Below are positions 41,362 to 50,464 of a DNA stretch of 64,000 nt, in pieces (the first letter of the stretch is position 1; the number at the start of each line of letters is the position of its first letter). The notes under the pieces are model-generated. The model did not search any database, had not been told where the DNA came from, and saw nothing but the letters and a program-made list of their open reading frames with translations. The DNA lies in contig NZ_JALLIX010000028.1 of assembly GCF_023242365.1 (NCBI RefSeq), positions 20,118-84,117 of the forward strand, read 5' to 3'. A program made the position numbers and the translations under genes. The stretch comes from Pseudomonas sp. MWU13-2100 (GTDB lineage: Bacteria > Pseudomonadota > Gammaproteobacteria > Pseudomonadales > Pseudomonadaceae).

Positions 41362-43086
41362 TCACATCGCGCGCCATTGCAGCGGCAACCACTGCCAGTG
41401 GCCGTCCGGTTCGCTGCCTTCCGGCAGGGTCAGGGCGTATTTGCCGAAACCGGCGAGCTTTTGCAGCTTGGGAATCAGGTGGGTCTGCGCGGCGTTGCGG
41501 AACACCGGCTCCATGTCCTGCGGCAGGCTGTCGAGGGTTTCCTGCTGCATCAGTTGCGCCAGGGAGTCCGGGCCGAGGTAGACCGGCATCAGCACGTCCT
41601 TGGGCAGCACGTCGGCCAGCGGCGGGAAGTGCTTGTCGAGGGTGCCGAGGGCCTTGTCCACCAGCTTGTCATCCAGGGAAAACAACAGGGTCGAACCGTG
41701 CCGTGCCAGGCTCACGCGGAAGAAGCCCTTGCCGGTGATGGCGTCGGGGTTCTCGGCTTCCTTGGCGGCGTACTGACCGAAGGTCGAGCTGACCTGACGC
41801 TTCCACTGGTGGACGCCGTCTTTCTGCTGCTCGTCGATGGGGAACAGACCGCCGTCGACATTGCTTTCCTTGCTCCCGACCATCGAGCCGAACAGCTTGC
41901 CCAGGTCGGCGTCGAGACTGTCGTTGTCCTTGGTCAGGTTCGCCACCAGCAACGGTGTGTACAGGCGCGAGTCGGCGTACCAGCAGAGGCCCGCGGCGCC
42001 ACTCATATGCTCGGTGAGTTTCTTCGCGGTGGCTTCGTCGGCCCCCAGTTTGACCAGCAGCGGTTGTTGCTGTTCGGCGGCCAACGGCAGCGCGACGCAG
42101 GCGCTGGCGCCCACCGGCATGGCTTGCCAGATCGGCTTGAAGTCGAAGTCGGCGGCTTTGTCCTGCTCATCCAGGGCGAGGAAGCTGTGCCAGCCCTTGT
42201 CGTCCATATCCAGGCGCAGGCCGGCGAAGTTGGGGATAAAGCGTTGGTAACCCATGGCCAGGACGCTGGAAGCAATCGAAATGCGCTGCTTCACGACGGT
42301 TTCGCGGGGCTTGAGGCCAAAGGCTTCGGGGAACAGTTTGTCGCCATTGAGCAACGCCGCCAGGGCCTGGGTCGAAACTTCGCCCGGGGCCACTTCGCTG
42401 TCGTCGCTGGTTTGCTCGTAGAGCCGGTCCGGGTTGGACAGCACCACCAGTTTGTCGCCACGGGAGGCGAACAACAGGGCTTTGCTGGCGTTGTAGGCCA
42501 GGCGATAGAGCGGCACGCTGTCGCCGCCGACTTTCACTTCGCCGACCTTGGTCAGTTGGGTGTCGTCCAGCGCGACATGGGCCAGGGGTTCGAGCAGCTT
42601 GGCCAGGCCGCCGCGATCCATCACCAGCAGGAAGTCCTTGAGCCGACCATCGGCACCGCGCCACAGGGCGATATCCGCCGGCTGGTCGAAGAGTTGCTCG
42701 ATCAGGTTGTCCTGCAGCTTGAGGTCATGCTCGTAGATGATCCGCCGCAGGCTGCCGATCAGGCCGAGACGGTCGCCGTGGGTTTCGTAATAGAAGACGA
42801 AGTCCTCGGTCAGGGTGTCGCGCAGGAACGGCACGCTGAGCAGGTCCTTGGGCAACTGGCTCAGCGAGGCGGTTTCCAGCAGCGCGTCCGGGCGGCTGAC
42901 GCCGAGCTTTTCCAGGGCCAGTTCCGGCGCCGGGGCGGCCGGCTTGTGGTGGAAAAACCAGCCCAGGCCGCCGGCCACCGTGCCGGCCACGCAAAGCCCG
43001 AGCACAAGGCCCAGCCAACGGCGCGAGCCGGCAGGTTGAGGGGCAGCCGGTACAGCGGCGTCCGGAGAAGCTGTGTTATCGCTCAT
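41362..43086 (-). CDS. yfaA: YfaA-type DUF2138 protein
   Basis: The 574-residue protein has one N-terminal membrane helix (WLGLVLGLCVAGTVAGGLGWFF, residues about 23-45) with the rest in the periplasm. Stretches such as LPKDLLSVPFLRDTLTEDFVFYYE, DGGLFPIDEQQKDGVHQWKR and DVLPKDVLMPVYLGPDSLAQ are typical of DUF2138. Function is not known; the family is tied to yfaS-type operons. The ATG at 43086 (MSDNTASP) is chosen; an ATG at 43101 would add five residues. Confidence 0.87.
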   Translation of the reverse strand: MSDNTASPDAAVPAAPQPAGSRRWLGLVLGLCVAGTVAGGLGWFFHHKPAAPAPELALEKLGVSRPDALLETASLSQLPKDLLSVPFLRDTLTEDFVFYYETHGDRLGLIGSLRRIIYEHDLKLQDNLIEQLFDQPADIALWRGADGRLKDFLLVMDRGGLAKLLEPLAHVALDDTQLTKVGEVKVGGDSVPLYRLAYNASKALLFASRGDKLVVLSNPDRLYEQTSDDSEVAPGEVSTQALAALLNGDKLFPEAFGLKPRETVVKQRISIASSVLAMGYQRFIPNFAGLRLDMDDKGWHSFLALDEQDKAADFDFKPIWQAMPVGASACVALPLAAEQQQPLLVKLGADEATAKKLTEHMSGAAGLCWYADSRLYTPLLVANLTKDNDSLDADLGKLFGSMVGSKESNVDGGLFPIDEQQKDGVHQWKRQVSSTFGQYAAKEAENPDAITGKGFFRVSLARHGSTLLFSLDDKLVDKALGTLDKHFPPLADVLPKDVLMPVYLGPDSLAQLMQQETLDSLPQDMEPVFRNAAQTHLIPKLQKLAGFGKYALTLPEGSEPDGHWQWLPLQWRAM

Positions 43087-43121
43087 GTTCGCAAAGCCCA
43101 TTCATCCGTGGAGCGGGATGT

Positions 43122-43913
43122 TCAATAGTTGAAGGTCTTGACCAGCAGCAGGTCGCCGATGGCCCGCAGGGGCACGGTGAAGCTCTCGCGCTTTTCATCG
43201 ACGGTATTTTCGTTGAGCACCAGGTTGATCTGCGAGGTGATGACCTCGTTCTGGTTGGCACGCTCGGTAAAGTTATAGCCGTCGCTGGCGCTGTAGTTGC
43301 CCCAGTAGTTCACATAAATCAGGTAGGTGCCGTGCAGCGGCGCGGTCATGGTGAACATTTCCGGGCCGGGGCCGTCGACGCCGTCCGGGTCGAGGCCGCC
43401 GCCGTTGGTCAACGCCGGATGGGCGTAGAAGGCGTGCTGGCCGTCGGGGGTGATGATGTGCAGGTCGAGTTCGGCCTTGGGGTCGTCCCAGCCGAGGACC
43501 ACGCGGATACGCGCCGGGGTAATCTGCTTGTTGGCTTCGTAGAACTGCACGCGCTTGAGCGACTTGCCCGTGGAACTGCGCACTTCGACGCTGTTGGAGC
43601 CGGCGCCGAAGGCATAGGGGCGGACGAAGCGGCCGGCGTCGTCGGTGTAGAGATTCAGCGGGTTGCCGTTGACCGACAGGATATGCGGCTCACGCGGCCC
43701 GGAGGGCGGATTGATCCGGCCTTCGATGGGTGTGCGGCTGCGCTGGATACCACGGTCGATGGGCGGCGTGGGGTAGGCCACCTGCGGCGCATCCTTGCGG
43801 TCAAGAAGACCTGCATAGCGCCAGCCGCCGGTCGGCTCCCGAAGCTCGGCCGAGGGCTCGGCCCAGGCGGTCGTGACCCAGAGGGCGATCAGGATGGGGA
43901 AAAACCGGCGCAT
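43122..43913 (-). CDS. YfaP-type DUF2135 protein, second copy
   Basis: The 263-residue exported protein starts at ATG 43913, because an AAGGAGG ribosome binding site lies six bases before it, inside a longer frame that would start at 43931. The signal peptide is FFPILIALWVTTAWA. The core matches the DUF2135 copy at 33497: GSNSVEVRSSTGKSLKRVQF, LDLHIITPDGQHAF and MTAPLHGTYLIYVNYWG. It is the first gene of the yfa operon (43913 down to 33497), which runs on one strand with short gaps. Confidence 0.9.
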   Translation of the reverse strand: MRRFFPILIALWVTTAWAEPSAELREPTGGWRYAGLLDRKDAPQVAYPTPPIDRGIQRSRTPIEGRINPPSGPREPHILSVNGNPLNLYTDDAGRFVRPYAFGAGSNSVEVRSSTGKSLKRVQFYEANKQITPARIRVVLGWDDPKAELDLHIITPDGQHAFYAHPALTNGGGLDPDGVDGPGPEMFTMTAPLHGTYLIYVNYWGNYSASDGYNFTERANQNEVITSQINLVLNENTVDEKRESFTVPLRAIGDLLLVKTFNY

Positions 43914-44637
43914 CAACAGCCTCCTTGCCATGCTTTATAAAACCCTGCGCAGAATCCACAGCGCACTCCCGACACGGTATCGGTCAGAGAAGACCTGTCG
44001 ATGACAGGTAGGGGAAGCCGCAGAGGTTAGCGATTCGAAGGTTGTTAGACAATGGAGACAAAGCGGTATTTGTGAGGTGGCTCAGCAAATAAATCAGGTT
44101 CCTCGTGCGAACCCCGGAAAGCCTTGTAAAACAAGGCAAAAGGCCAGCATGCAAACCGTGTTTTCCGATCGACTTGCGGTTTTCATATCGACGAGAAACA
44201 GATACACGATGCCCCTTACAAAACAACCGGAGTCGCCGGCCGAAGCTTGGCGAAATCACTCTCGGACAAACCGACCTTTGCCCGAACCTCGACAGCGGCG
44301 ATCAATGTCACCCTGGTGACCCGCGCCGCTTTACTCGACCTCATCTGCCGAACCGAGACCCGCAAGTTCTTCTGGAATTGCTCCCGTTCCTCCTTCAATT
44401 GTTTCAGGAACACGGCAGGTAGGTTGTCAAATTTTGACTTGAATGCAGCAATGCCGCATCCACAAACAATCATGGGTATGTATCGCACTGTTACGATCAC
44501 CACAGTGATCATCCCGAGAGCGTGGAAACGATCCACTATTCTGTTCAGGACAAAGCGAGTGGTAGCCCCTCGCATTTGCCCCTAAACCCGCTGTCTGCTA
44601 GTGTCGCGCCCGTTCAACGCCTACCGAGATCGCCGCC
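43914..44637. other. Long intergenic region without a supported gene
   Basis: This 724-base gap lies between the divergent yfa operon and xseB and must hold both promoters. A minus-strand frame of 119 residues (44216-44575; segment LKEEREQFQKNLRVSVRQM) has no recognised family, no convincing ribosome binding site and a cysteine/valine-rich start. I do not call it a gene. No RNA gene or mobile element is recognised. Confidence 0.5.
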
Positions 44638-44880
44638 ATGGCCCGCAAAAAAGCTTCCCTGGATTTCGAGCAGTCCCTTGCCGACCTGCAAACCCTGGTC
44701 GAACGCCTGGAGAACGGCGAATTGTCGTTGGAAGACTCGCTGACCGCTTTCGAACAAGGTATCCGCCTGACCCGCGACTGCCAGGGCGCCCTGGCCCAGG
44801 CCGAGCAGAAGGTGCAGATCCTCCTCGAACGCGACGGCGAACTGGCCGAAGAGCCCTTCGACGCGGAACAAGCACAATGA
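44638..44880 (+). CDS. xseB: Exodeoxyribonuclease VII small subunit
   Basis: The 80-residue protein matches XseB: SLDFEQSLADLQTLVERLENGELSLEDSL, then FEQGIRLTRDCQGALAQAEQKVQIL. It forms the helical partner of XseA in the single-strand-specific nuclease. Its stop overlaps the ispA start (ATGA), the classic xseB-ispA-dxs order of gammaproteobacteria. Confidence 0.97.
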   Translation: MARKKASLDFEQSLADLQTLVERLENGELSLEDSLTAFEQGIRLTRDCQGALAQAEQKVQILLERDGELAEEPFDAEQAQ

Positions 44881-45764
44881 TCAAAGCCTATCAGGCCAGC
44901 AGCCAGGCCCGGGTCAACGCCGCACTCGACTCCCTGTTCAGCGCCCCCAGCGCCGAACTCGCCCGTCTCTATGAAGCCATGCGCTACAGCGTGATGAACG
45001 GCGGCAAGCGCGTTCGCCCACTGCTCGCCTACGCCGCCTGCGAAGCGCTCGGCGGCCAACCCGAACAAGCCAACGGCGCGGCCTGCGCGGTGGAGCTGAT
45101 CCACGCCTACTCGCTGGTGCACGACGATTTGCCGGCCATGGACGACGACGATCTACGCCGCGGCCAGCCGACCACCCACAAGGCCTTCGACGAAGCCTGC
45201 GCGATTCTTGCCGGCGACGGCCTGCAAAGCCTGGCCTTCAGCGCCCTGCTCGACCCACGCCTGAGCGACCTGGACGCCGATACCCGCCTGACCATGGTCA
45301 CCACCCTGGCCCAGGCGGCCGGCCCCGCCGGCATGGTCGGCGGCCAGGCCATCGACCTCGGCGCGGTCGGCCGCAAGCTCGACCAGAAAGCCCTGGAGTA
45401 CATGCACCGGCACAAGACCGGCGCGCTGATCGAAGCCAGCGTCAAGCTTGGCGCCCTGGCCAGCGGCCACGCGCAAAACGACGAGTTGCGTGCCCTGCAG
45501 ACCTATGCCCAGGCCATCGGCCTGGCTTTCCAGGTGCAGGACGATATTCTCGACGTGGAAAGCGACACCGCCACCCTGGGCAAGCGCCAGGGTGCCGATA
45601 TCGCCCGCGACAAGCCAACCTACCCGGCCCTGCTCGGCCTGGACGCGGCCAAGGCCTACGCCCTGGAACTGCGCGACCAGGCGCTGCACGCCCTGCGACC
45701 GTTTGACGCGTGCGCCGAACCGTTGCGTGACCTGGCCCGTTATATCGTCGAACGTCGCAGCTGA
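44877..45764 (+). CDS. ispA: Farnesyl diphosphate synthase
   Basis: The 295-residue short-chain prenyl transferase condenses isopentenyl diphosphate with dimethylallyl and geranyl diphosphate. It has the first aspartate-rich motif DDLPAMDDDD with the preceding LIHAYSLVH, GGKRVRP for diphosphate binding, and the second motif QVQDDILDVESD. The ATG at 44877 overlaps the xseB stop. It supplies the precursor for ubiquinone and undecaprenyl phosphate and precedes dxs. Confidence 0.97.
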   Translation: MIKAYQASSQARVNAALDSLFSAPSAELARLYEAMRYSVMNGGKRVRPLLAYAACEALGGQPEQANGAACAVELIHAYSLVHDDLPAMDDDDLRRGQPTTHKAFDEACAILAGDGLQSLAFSALLDPRLSDLDADTRLTMVTTLAQAAGPAGMVGGQAIDLGAVGRKLDQKALEYMHRHKTGALIEASVKLGALASGHAQNDELRALQTYAQAIGLAFQVQDDILDVESDTATLGKRQGADIARDKPTYPALLGLDAAKAYALELRDQALHALRPFDACAEPLRDLARYIVERRS

Positions 45765-45876
45765 GCCAAACACCGCGCCCAAGGCCGCATATCGGCCAAC
45801 TTCGATGCTCCGCGTGGGCAGCGTGCGATGCATCAGGTAAACTGCCGCCTCTTCTATACCTATAACGATTCGCCTG

Positions 45877-47775
45877 ATGCCCACGACGTTCCATGAGATT
45901 CCCCGCAAGCGCCCGACCACGCCCCTGCTGGACCGTGCCGACACGCCGGTCGGCCTGCGCCGGTTAGGTGAAGCCGAGCTGGAAACCCTGGCCGATGAAT
46001 TGCGCCAGGAGTTGCTCTATTCGGTCGGCCAGACCGGCGGGCACTTCGGTGCCGGCCTCGGCGTGATCGAACTGACCATCGCGTTGCACTACGTCTTCGA
46101 CACCCCGGACGACCGGCTGGTGTGGGACGTGGGCCATCAGGCGTATCCGCACAAGATCCTCACCGGTCGTCGCGAGCGCATGCACACCCTGCGTCAGAAA
46201 GGTGGCCTGGCCGCTTTCCCGCGCCGCTCGGAGAGCGAGTACGACACCTTTGGCGTCGGCCACTCGAGCACCTCCATCAGCGCCGCTCTGGGCATGGCCA
46301 TCGCCGCCCGCCTGCAGAACAGCGACCGCAAGGCCATCGCCGTGATCGGCGACGGCGCGCTGACCGCCGGCATGGCCTTCGAGGCGCTGAACCACGCGCC
46401 GGAAGTTGACGCCAACATGCTGGTGATCCTCAACGACAACGACATGTCGATCTCGCGCAATGTCGGCGGCCTGTCGAACTACCTGGCCAAGATCCTCTCC
46501 AGCCGCACCTACGCGAGCATGCGCGAAGGCAGCAAGAAAGTGCTGTCGCGTCTGCCCGGGGCCTGGGAAATCGCCCGGCGTACCGAAGAATACGCCAAGG
46601 GCATGCTGGTGCCCGGCACCCTGTTCGAAGAACTGGGCTGGAACTACATCGGTCCGATCGACGGCCATGACCTGCCGACCCTGATCGCCACCCTGCGCAA
46701 TATGCGTGACCTCAAGGGCCCGCAGTTCCTGCATGTGGTGACCAAGAAGGGCAAGGGCTTCGCCCCGGCGGAGCTCGACCCGATCGGCTACCACGCGATC
46801 ACCAAGCTCGAACCCCTGGACGCCCCGGCCGCCGCGCCGAAGAAGGCCAGCGGACCGAAATACTCCGGTGTGTTCGGCGAATGGCTGTGCGACATGGCCG
46901 CCGCCGATTCGCGCCTGGTGGGCATTACCCCGGCGATGAAGGAAGGCTCCGATCTGGTGGCCTTCAGCGAGCGTTTCCCGCTGCGCTACTTCGACGTGGC
47001 GATTGCCGAGCAGCACGCAGTGACTTTTGCCGCCGGCATGGCCTGCGAAGGCGCCAAGCCGGTGGTGGCGATCTACTCGACCTTCCTGCAACGCGGTTAC
47101 GACCAGCTGGTGCATGACGTCGCGGTACAGAACCTCGACGTGCTGTTCGCCATCGACCGTGCCGGCCTGGTGGGCGAAGACGGCCCGACCCATGCCGGCA
47201 GTTTCGACCTGTCATACCTGCGCTGCATTCCCGGCATGCTGGTGATGACCCCGAGCGATGAGAACGAACTGCGCAAGATGCTGACCACCGGCCACCTGTA
47301 CAACGGCCCGGCAGCGGTGCGTTACCCACGGGGTACCGGGCCGAATGCGCCTATCGAGAAAAACCTGGAACCGATCGAGATCGGCAAGGGCGTGGTTCGG
47401 CGTCGCGGCAGCAAAGTCGCCCTGTTGGTATTTGGCGTGCAACTGGCCGAGGCGCTGATCGTCGCCGAGAAGCTTGATGCGAGCGTGGTTGACATGCGTT
47501 TCGTCAAACCGCTGGATGAAGCGCTGGTACGCGAGATTGCCGGCAGCCATGAGTTGCTGGTGACCCTCGAGGAAAACGCCATCATGGGCGGCGCCGGGGC
47601 GGCGGTCAGCGAGTTCCTGGCGCGTGACAACCTGCTCAAGCCGATCTTGCACCTGGGTCTGCCGGATGTGTATGTCGAACACGCGAAGCCGGCGCAGATG
47701 CTGGCGGAGTGCGGGCTGGATGTGGCGGGGATCGAAGCGTCGGTGACCGGGCGGATGAAGCTGCTGGGGCTTTAA
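45877..47775 (+). CDS. dxs: 1-deoxy-D-xylulose-5-phosphate synthase
   Basis: The 632-residue thiamine-diphosphate enzyme condenses pyruvate and glyceraldehyde 3-phosphate at the start of the MEP pathway. Key stretches are GHQAYPHKILTGR, GHSSTSISAALGMA, the ThDP/Mg motif GDGALTAGMAFEALNHA, and the transketolase-type EQHAVTFAAGMA with the conserved Glu. The length is standard. It lies 112 bases after ispA. Confidence 0.97.
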   Translation: MPTTFHEIPRKRPTTPLLDRADTPVGLRRLGEAELETLADELRQELLYSVGQTGGHFGAGLGVIELTIALHYVFDTPDDRLVWDVGHQAYPHKILTGRRERMHTLRQKGGLAAFPRRSESEYDTFGVGHSSTSISAALGMAIAARLQNSDRKAIAVIGDGALTAGMAFEALNHAPEVDANMLVILNDNDMSISRNVGGLSNYLAKILSSRTYASMREGSKKVLSRLPGAWEIARRTEEYAKGMLVPGTLFEELGWNYIGPIDGHDLPTLIATLRNMRDLKGPQFLHVVTKKGKGFAPAELDPIGYHAITKLEPLDAPAAAPKKASGPKYSGVFGEWLCDMAAADSRLVGITPAMKEGSDLVAFSERFPLRYFDVAIAEQHAVTFAAGMACEGAKPVVAIYSTFLQRGYDQLVHDVAVQNLDVLFAIDRAGLVGEDGPTHAGSFDLSYLRCIPGMLVMTPSDENELRKMLTTGHLYNGPAAVRYPRGTGPNAPIEKNLEPIEIGKGVVRRRGSKVALLVFGVQLAEALIVAEKLDASVVDMRFVKPLDEALVREIAGSHELLVTLEENAIMGGAGAAVSEFLARDNLLKPILHLGLPDVYVEHAKPAQMLAECGLDVAGIEASVTGRMKLLGL

Positions 47776-47850
47776 AGCCTCGGCTCAAGCATGGGGTGCG
47801 GCCCTGAAAACGCCGCATTCAGCGTGGTATTTCCGTTGCCTGTTCCGGCC

Positions 47851-47963
47851 CCTTCGCGGGCAAGCTCCGCTCCCACATTGACTTTCAGGTGTACTTGAGC
47901 CTGGTGTGCGACCGGAAATCCTGTGGCAGCGGCGCTTGTCGGATCGCCGCACCGCCGCGAAAG
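47851..47963. repeat. REP-type repeats downstream of dxs
   Basis: CCTTCGCGGGCAAGCTCCGC followed by TCCCACA lies at 47851-47877, and CTGTGGCAGCGGCGCTTGTC with GATCGCCGCACCGCCGCGAA at 47921-47963. The latter matches the left half of the repeat at 6723. They separate the convergent dxs and membrane-protein genes. Confidence 0.7.
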
Positions 47964-48034
47964 TAGCACCTCGGTCCAACGGCCAGGCGCCAGCGCCTCA
48001 CATGACCAAGCCGTTGCGCCATATCCCACCCAGA

Positions 48035-48454
48035 TCAGCCCAGCTGTCGCGGAATCCGGTACAGGTAGAACAGCACCACCGTGGACAGCACCAGCAGCAT
48101 CAACGGCACCGCCTCCAACCCGACGAACACCGCCAGGGTGCCGATCCAGGTCGGCAACGCCGCCACCACCAGGGCCTTGCGCCGCACACTCGCCAGTTCG
48201 ATCCAGGCCGCCGGCTCTTCCGGCGTATCCAGCGCCGCCTGGGTCGCGATCAACGAGCGCTTGTAAGCCCCGAAAAAGCGCAGGCTGACAAACATCGAAG
48301 CCACCCCGGCAATGAAAAACGGCATTGCCAGCACCGGCAGCAACGGCTCGGCCTGACCGAAAAACCAGTTGGCGACAAACAGCGGCAATACACTCAGCAC
48401 CAACTGCTTCCACCAGCCCACCGCCAGCCGCCGCTTTACCTGGCCACGGGTCAC
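48035..48454 (-). CDS. Conserved Pseudomonas inner-membrane protein
   Basis: The 139-residue protein has four likely membrane segments in two pairs (LVLSVLPLFVANWFF, LAMPFFIAGVASMFVSL, ALVVAALPTWIGTLAVFVGL, AVPLMLLVLSTVVLFYLYRIP). It is sometimes annotated as a transporter, but no motif supports that. Its start overlaps the ribA stop by 4 bases, so it is co-transcribed with ribA. Confidence 0.75.
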   Translation of the reverse strand: MTRGQVKRRLAVGWWKQLVLSVLPLFVANWFFGQAEPLLPVLAMPFFIAGVASMFVSLRFFGAYKRSLIATQAALDTPEEPAAWIELASVRRKALVVAALPTWIGTLAVFVGLEAVPLMLLVLSTVVLFYLYRIPRQLG

Positions 48455-49068
48455 GCCGGGTCAGCCTCGCTCTGGTGCTCGTTGCCCATCATGTGGCCGA
48501 GCTTGCCAGCCTTGGTCGCCAGGTAGAGTTTGTTGTGCGGGTTCTGTCCGGTTTGCAGCGGCACGCGCTCGGTCACGGTGATGCCCATCTCGGTCAAGGC
48601 CTTGACCTTGCGCGGGTTGTTGGTCATCAGGCGCAGGGACTTGATGCCCAGATGTTCGAGCATCGGTTTGCAGATGGAATAGTCACGCTGGTCGGCGGCA
48701 AAACCCAGGCGCTCGTTGGCCTCGACCGTGTCGGCACCGCCATCCTGCAACTCATAGGCGCGGATCTTGTTCATCAGGCCGATGCCGCGACCTTCCTGGC
48801 GCAGGTACAGCAAGACGCCGCGACCTTCGAGGGCAATCGCCCGCAAGGCCGCCTCCAGCTGGGAGCCGCAATCGCAGCGCTGGCTGAACAAGGCATCGCC
48901 GGTCAGGCATTCGGAATGCACACGGCCAAGAACCGGTGCGCCATCCGCCACATCCCCAAGGGTCAGCACGACGTGTTCACGACCGGTGGCCTCTTCGAGA
49001 AAGCCATTCATGGTGAAGGTCGCAAAGGGGGTTGGCAGTTTGGAAGCAGCGACGAAAACGACGGGCAC
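48451..49068 (-). CDS. ribA: GTP cyclohydrolase II
   Basis: The 205-residue enzyme opens the GTP ring to the first riboflavin intermediate. Zinc ligands are Cys54, Cys65 and Cys67 (VHSECLTGDALFSQRCDCGSQ); the active-site stretch is LRQEGRGIGL. The start is GTG 49068, behind CAGGAG with 7-base spacing. It is separate from the main rib cluster (52510-55480) and probably supplies the cyclohydrolase activity that the RibBA protein lacks. Confidence 0.96.
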   Translation of the reverse strand: MPVVFVAASKLPTPFATFTMNGFLEEATGREHVVLTLGDVADGAPVLGRVHSECLTGDALFSQRCDCGSQLEAALRAIALEGRGVLLYLRQEGRGIGLMNKIRAYELQDGGADTVEANERLGFAADQRDYSICKPMLEHLGIKSLRLMTNNPRKVKALTEMGITVTERVPLQTGQNPHNKLYLATKAGKLGHMMGNEHQSEADPA

Positions 49069-49167
49069 CGTGTGCTCCTGATCAGTATGAGGACTGGAAA
49101 TTCGCAGAGGTCGCATTGTAACAGTAGGTTCCTACAGACGCTTAGGCTGAATTATCCATGATAACTA

Positions 49168-49950
49168 TCAATAGGTTTGATTCGTCGGCACCGGCAGCGG
49201 CATGGCGTCAAAAGGATAAGGCTGTTTCCAGTGTTTGAAAATGGCCCGGAGCTCACCACTTTTGACCAGTTCCTCCATGCGCTGGTCGTACAGGGCCATC
49301 AGTGAACGCCCCCGCGCATTGTTGGCGAACCCCAGGTACAGCGGCAGGTCGAGCAAATGGCTGCGTTGGAACATCTCAGGGTGCGCGGCGTGGTCTTGCA
49401 CCTCGCTCACCTCGGATAACGCATCGATGTAGTAATCGGCGTGGCCGTGGACCAGCATCGACAACACACCGTCGCGCCGCGCGATTTCGTTGTAATGACG
49501 GATATTGGGCAAATAATCCTGGTATTTGTAGCCGCGCATCCACGCCAGGCGATAAACACCCAGGGTTTCCAGGGTCGGCCGCGGATTGCTCGCCAGCCCC
49601 AGGGCATAGAGATGATCGACATCGAAATGCCAGCGCGGATACAGCGCACCCGCCACCTCATTGCGATAAGCCGCCACCCAGGCGTCCGCGTCCCCGCGCT
49701 GTACCAGCCCGATCGCCCGGACGTAGGGTTCGGTACTGATCAGCACCTTGACGCCCTTGGGCTCGAAGATCTCGCGCATGAGATCCCAGGCCAAACCATG
49801 ACCGTCGGCCCCCGTGTAGTCGGTCCATTCCTCGCTGGCTAGATGGACCTGCCCAGGCAAGGAGGTTTCCTCACGAGCCTGAACGACATTACCTGCAACG
49901 CCACCCGCCAACAGACAGAGGAGCACGACCCACAACCGACAGCCAGACAT
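49168..49950 (-). CDS. Periplasmic solute-binding protein, SBP_bac_3 type
   Basis: The 260-residue protein has a signal peptide (LWVVLLCLLAGGVAGNVVQA). The mature part follows the amino-acid-binding-protein fold (VHLASEEWTDYTGADGHGLAWDLM, then LVQRGDADAWVAAYRN and a C-terminal ELVKSGELRAIFKHW). No permease or ATPase genes are adjacent, so it may be an orphan binding protein or a signalling input. The ligand cannot be inferred. It lies between pgpA and ribA on the same strand with its own gaps. Confidence 0.82.
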   Translation of the reverse strand: MSGCRLWVVLLCLLAGGVAGNVVQAREETSLPGQVHLASEEWTDYTGADGHGLAWDLMREIFEPKGVKVLISTEPYVRAIGLVQRGDADAWVAAYRNEVAGALYPRWHFDVDHLYALGLASNPRPTLETLGVYRLAWMRGYKYQDYLPNIRHYNEIARRDGVLSMLVHGHADYYIDALSEVSEVQDHAAHPEMFQRSHLLDLPLYLGFANNARGRSLMALYDQRMEELVKSGELRAIFKHWKQPYPFDAMPLPVPTNQTY

Positions 49951-49960
49951 GCCTGAATCC

Positions 49961-50464
49961 TCAGGTTAAGAGGTGCACCAGCCCTTGCATGGCCAGCCAG
50001 GCGAAAACCCCGGCCAGTACGTCGTCAAGCATGATGCCGACGCCGCCATGGACATGCCGGTCGATCCAGCGGATCGGCCAGGGCTTGAGGATGTCGAAAA
50101 AGCGGAACAGCAAAAAACCCGCCAGTAACCAGTACCAACCGTCCGGCACCAGCCAGAGGGTGATCCACATCCCGACCATCTCGTCCCAGACGATGCCTTC
50201 GTGGTCGTGTACCCGCAGATCGTTGGCGACCTTGCCGCACAGCCAGAAGCCGAACAGCATGGTGACGCCCAGCATCAGCCAGTAGCCCCAGTCAGGCAAC
50301 ATCTGCCATAACGGTATAAAGGGTAGCGCAACCAGCGAGCCCCAGGTGCCCGGCGCCTTGGGCAAGGTGCCGGAACCGAAACCGAAGGCCAGGAAATGCC
50401 AGGGATTGCGCCAGACCGACGGCGGTACGAACTCGGCCGGGACCTGCTTGGGATGATCTGTCAC
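49961..50464 (-). CDS. pgpA: Phosphatidylglycerophosphatase A
   Basis: The 167-residue membrane enzyme removes phosphate from phosphatidylglycerophosphate. Family stretches are FGFGSGTLPKAPGTWGSL, HDHEGIVWDEMVGMWI and FRFFDILKPWPIRW. The start is GTG 50464, overlapping the thiL stop (GTGA). It closes the nusB-thiL-pgpA run. Confidence 0.95.
   Translation of the reverse strand: MTDHPKQVPAEFVPPSVWRNPWHFLAFGFGSGTLPKAPGTWGSLVALPFIPLWQMLPDWGYWLMLGVTMLFGFWLCGKVANDLRVHDHEGIVWDEMVGMWITLWLVPDGWYWLLAGFLLFRFFDILKPWPIRWIDRHVHGGVGIMLDDVLAGVFAWLAMQGLVHLLT

Noticed and set aside
44216..44575. 119-residue minus-strand frame upstream of xseB
   Set aside because: No ribosome binding site, no recognised family, odd composition at the start, and it overlaps the likely promoter region; left as unsupported.
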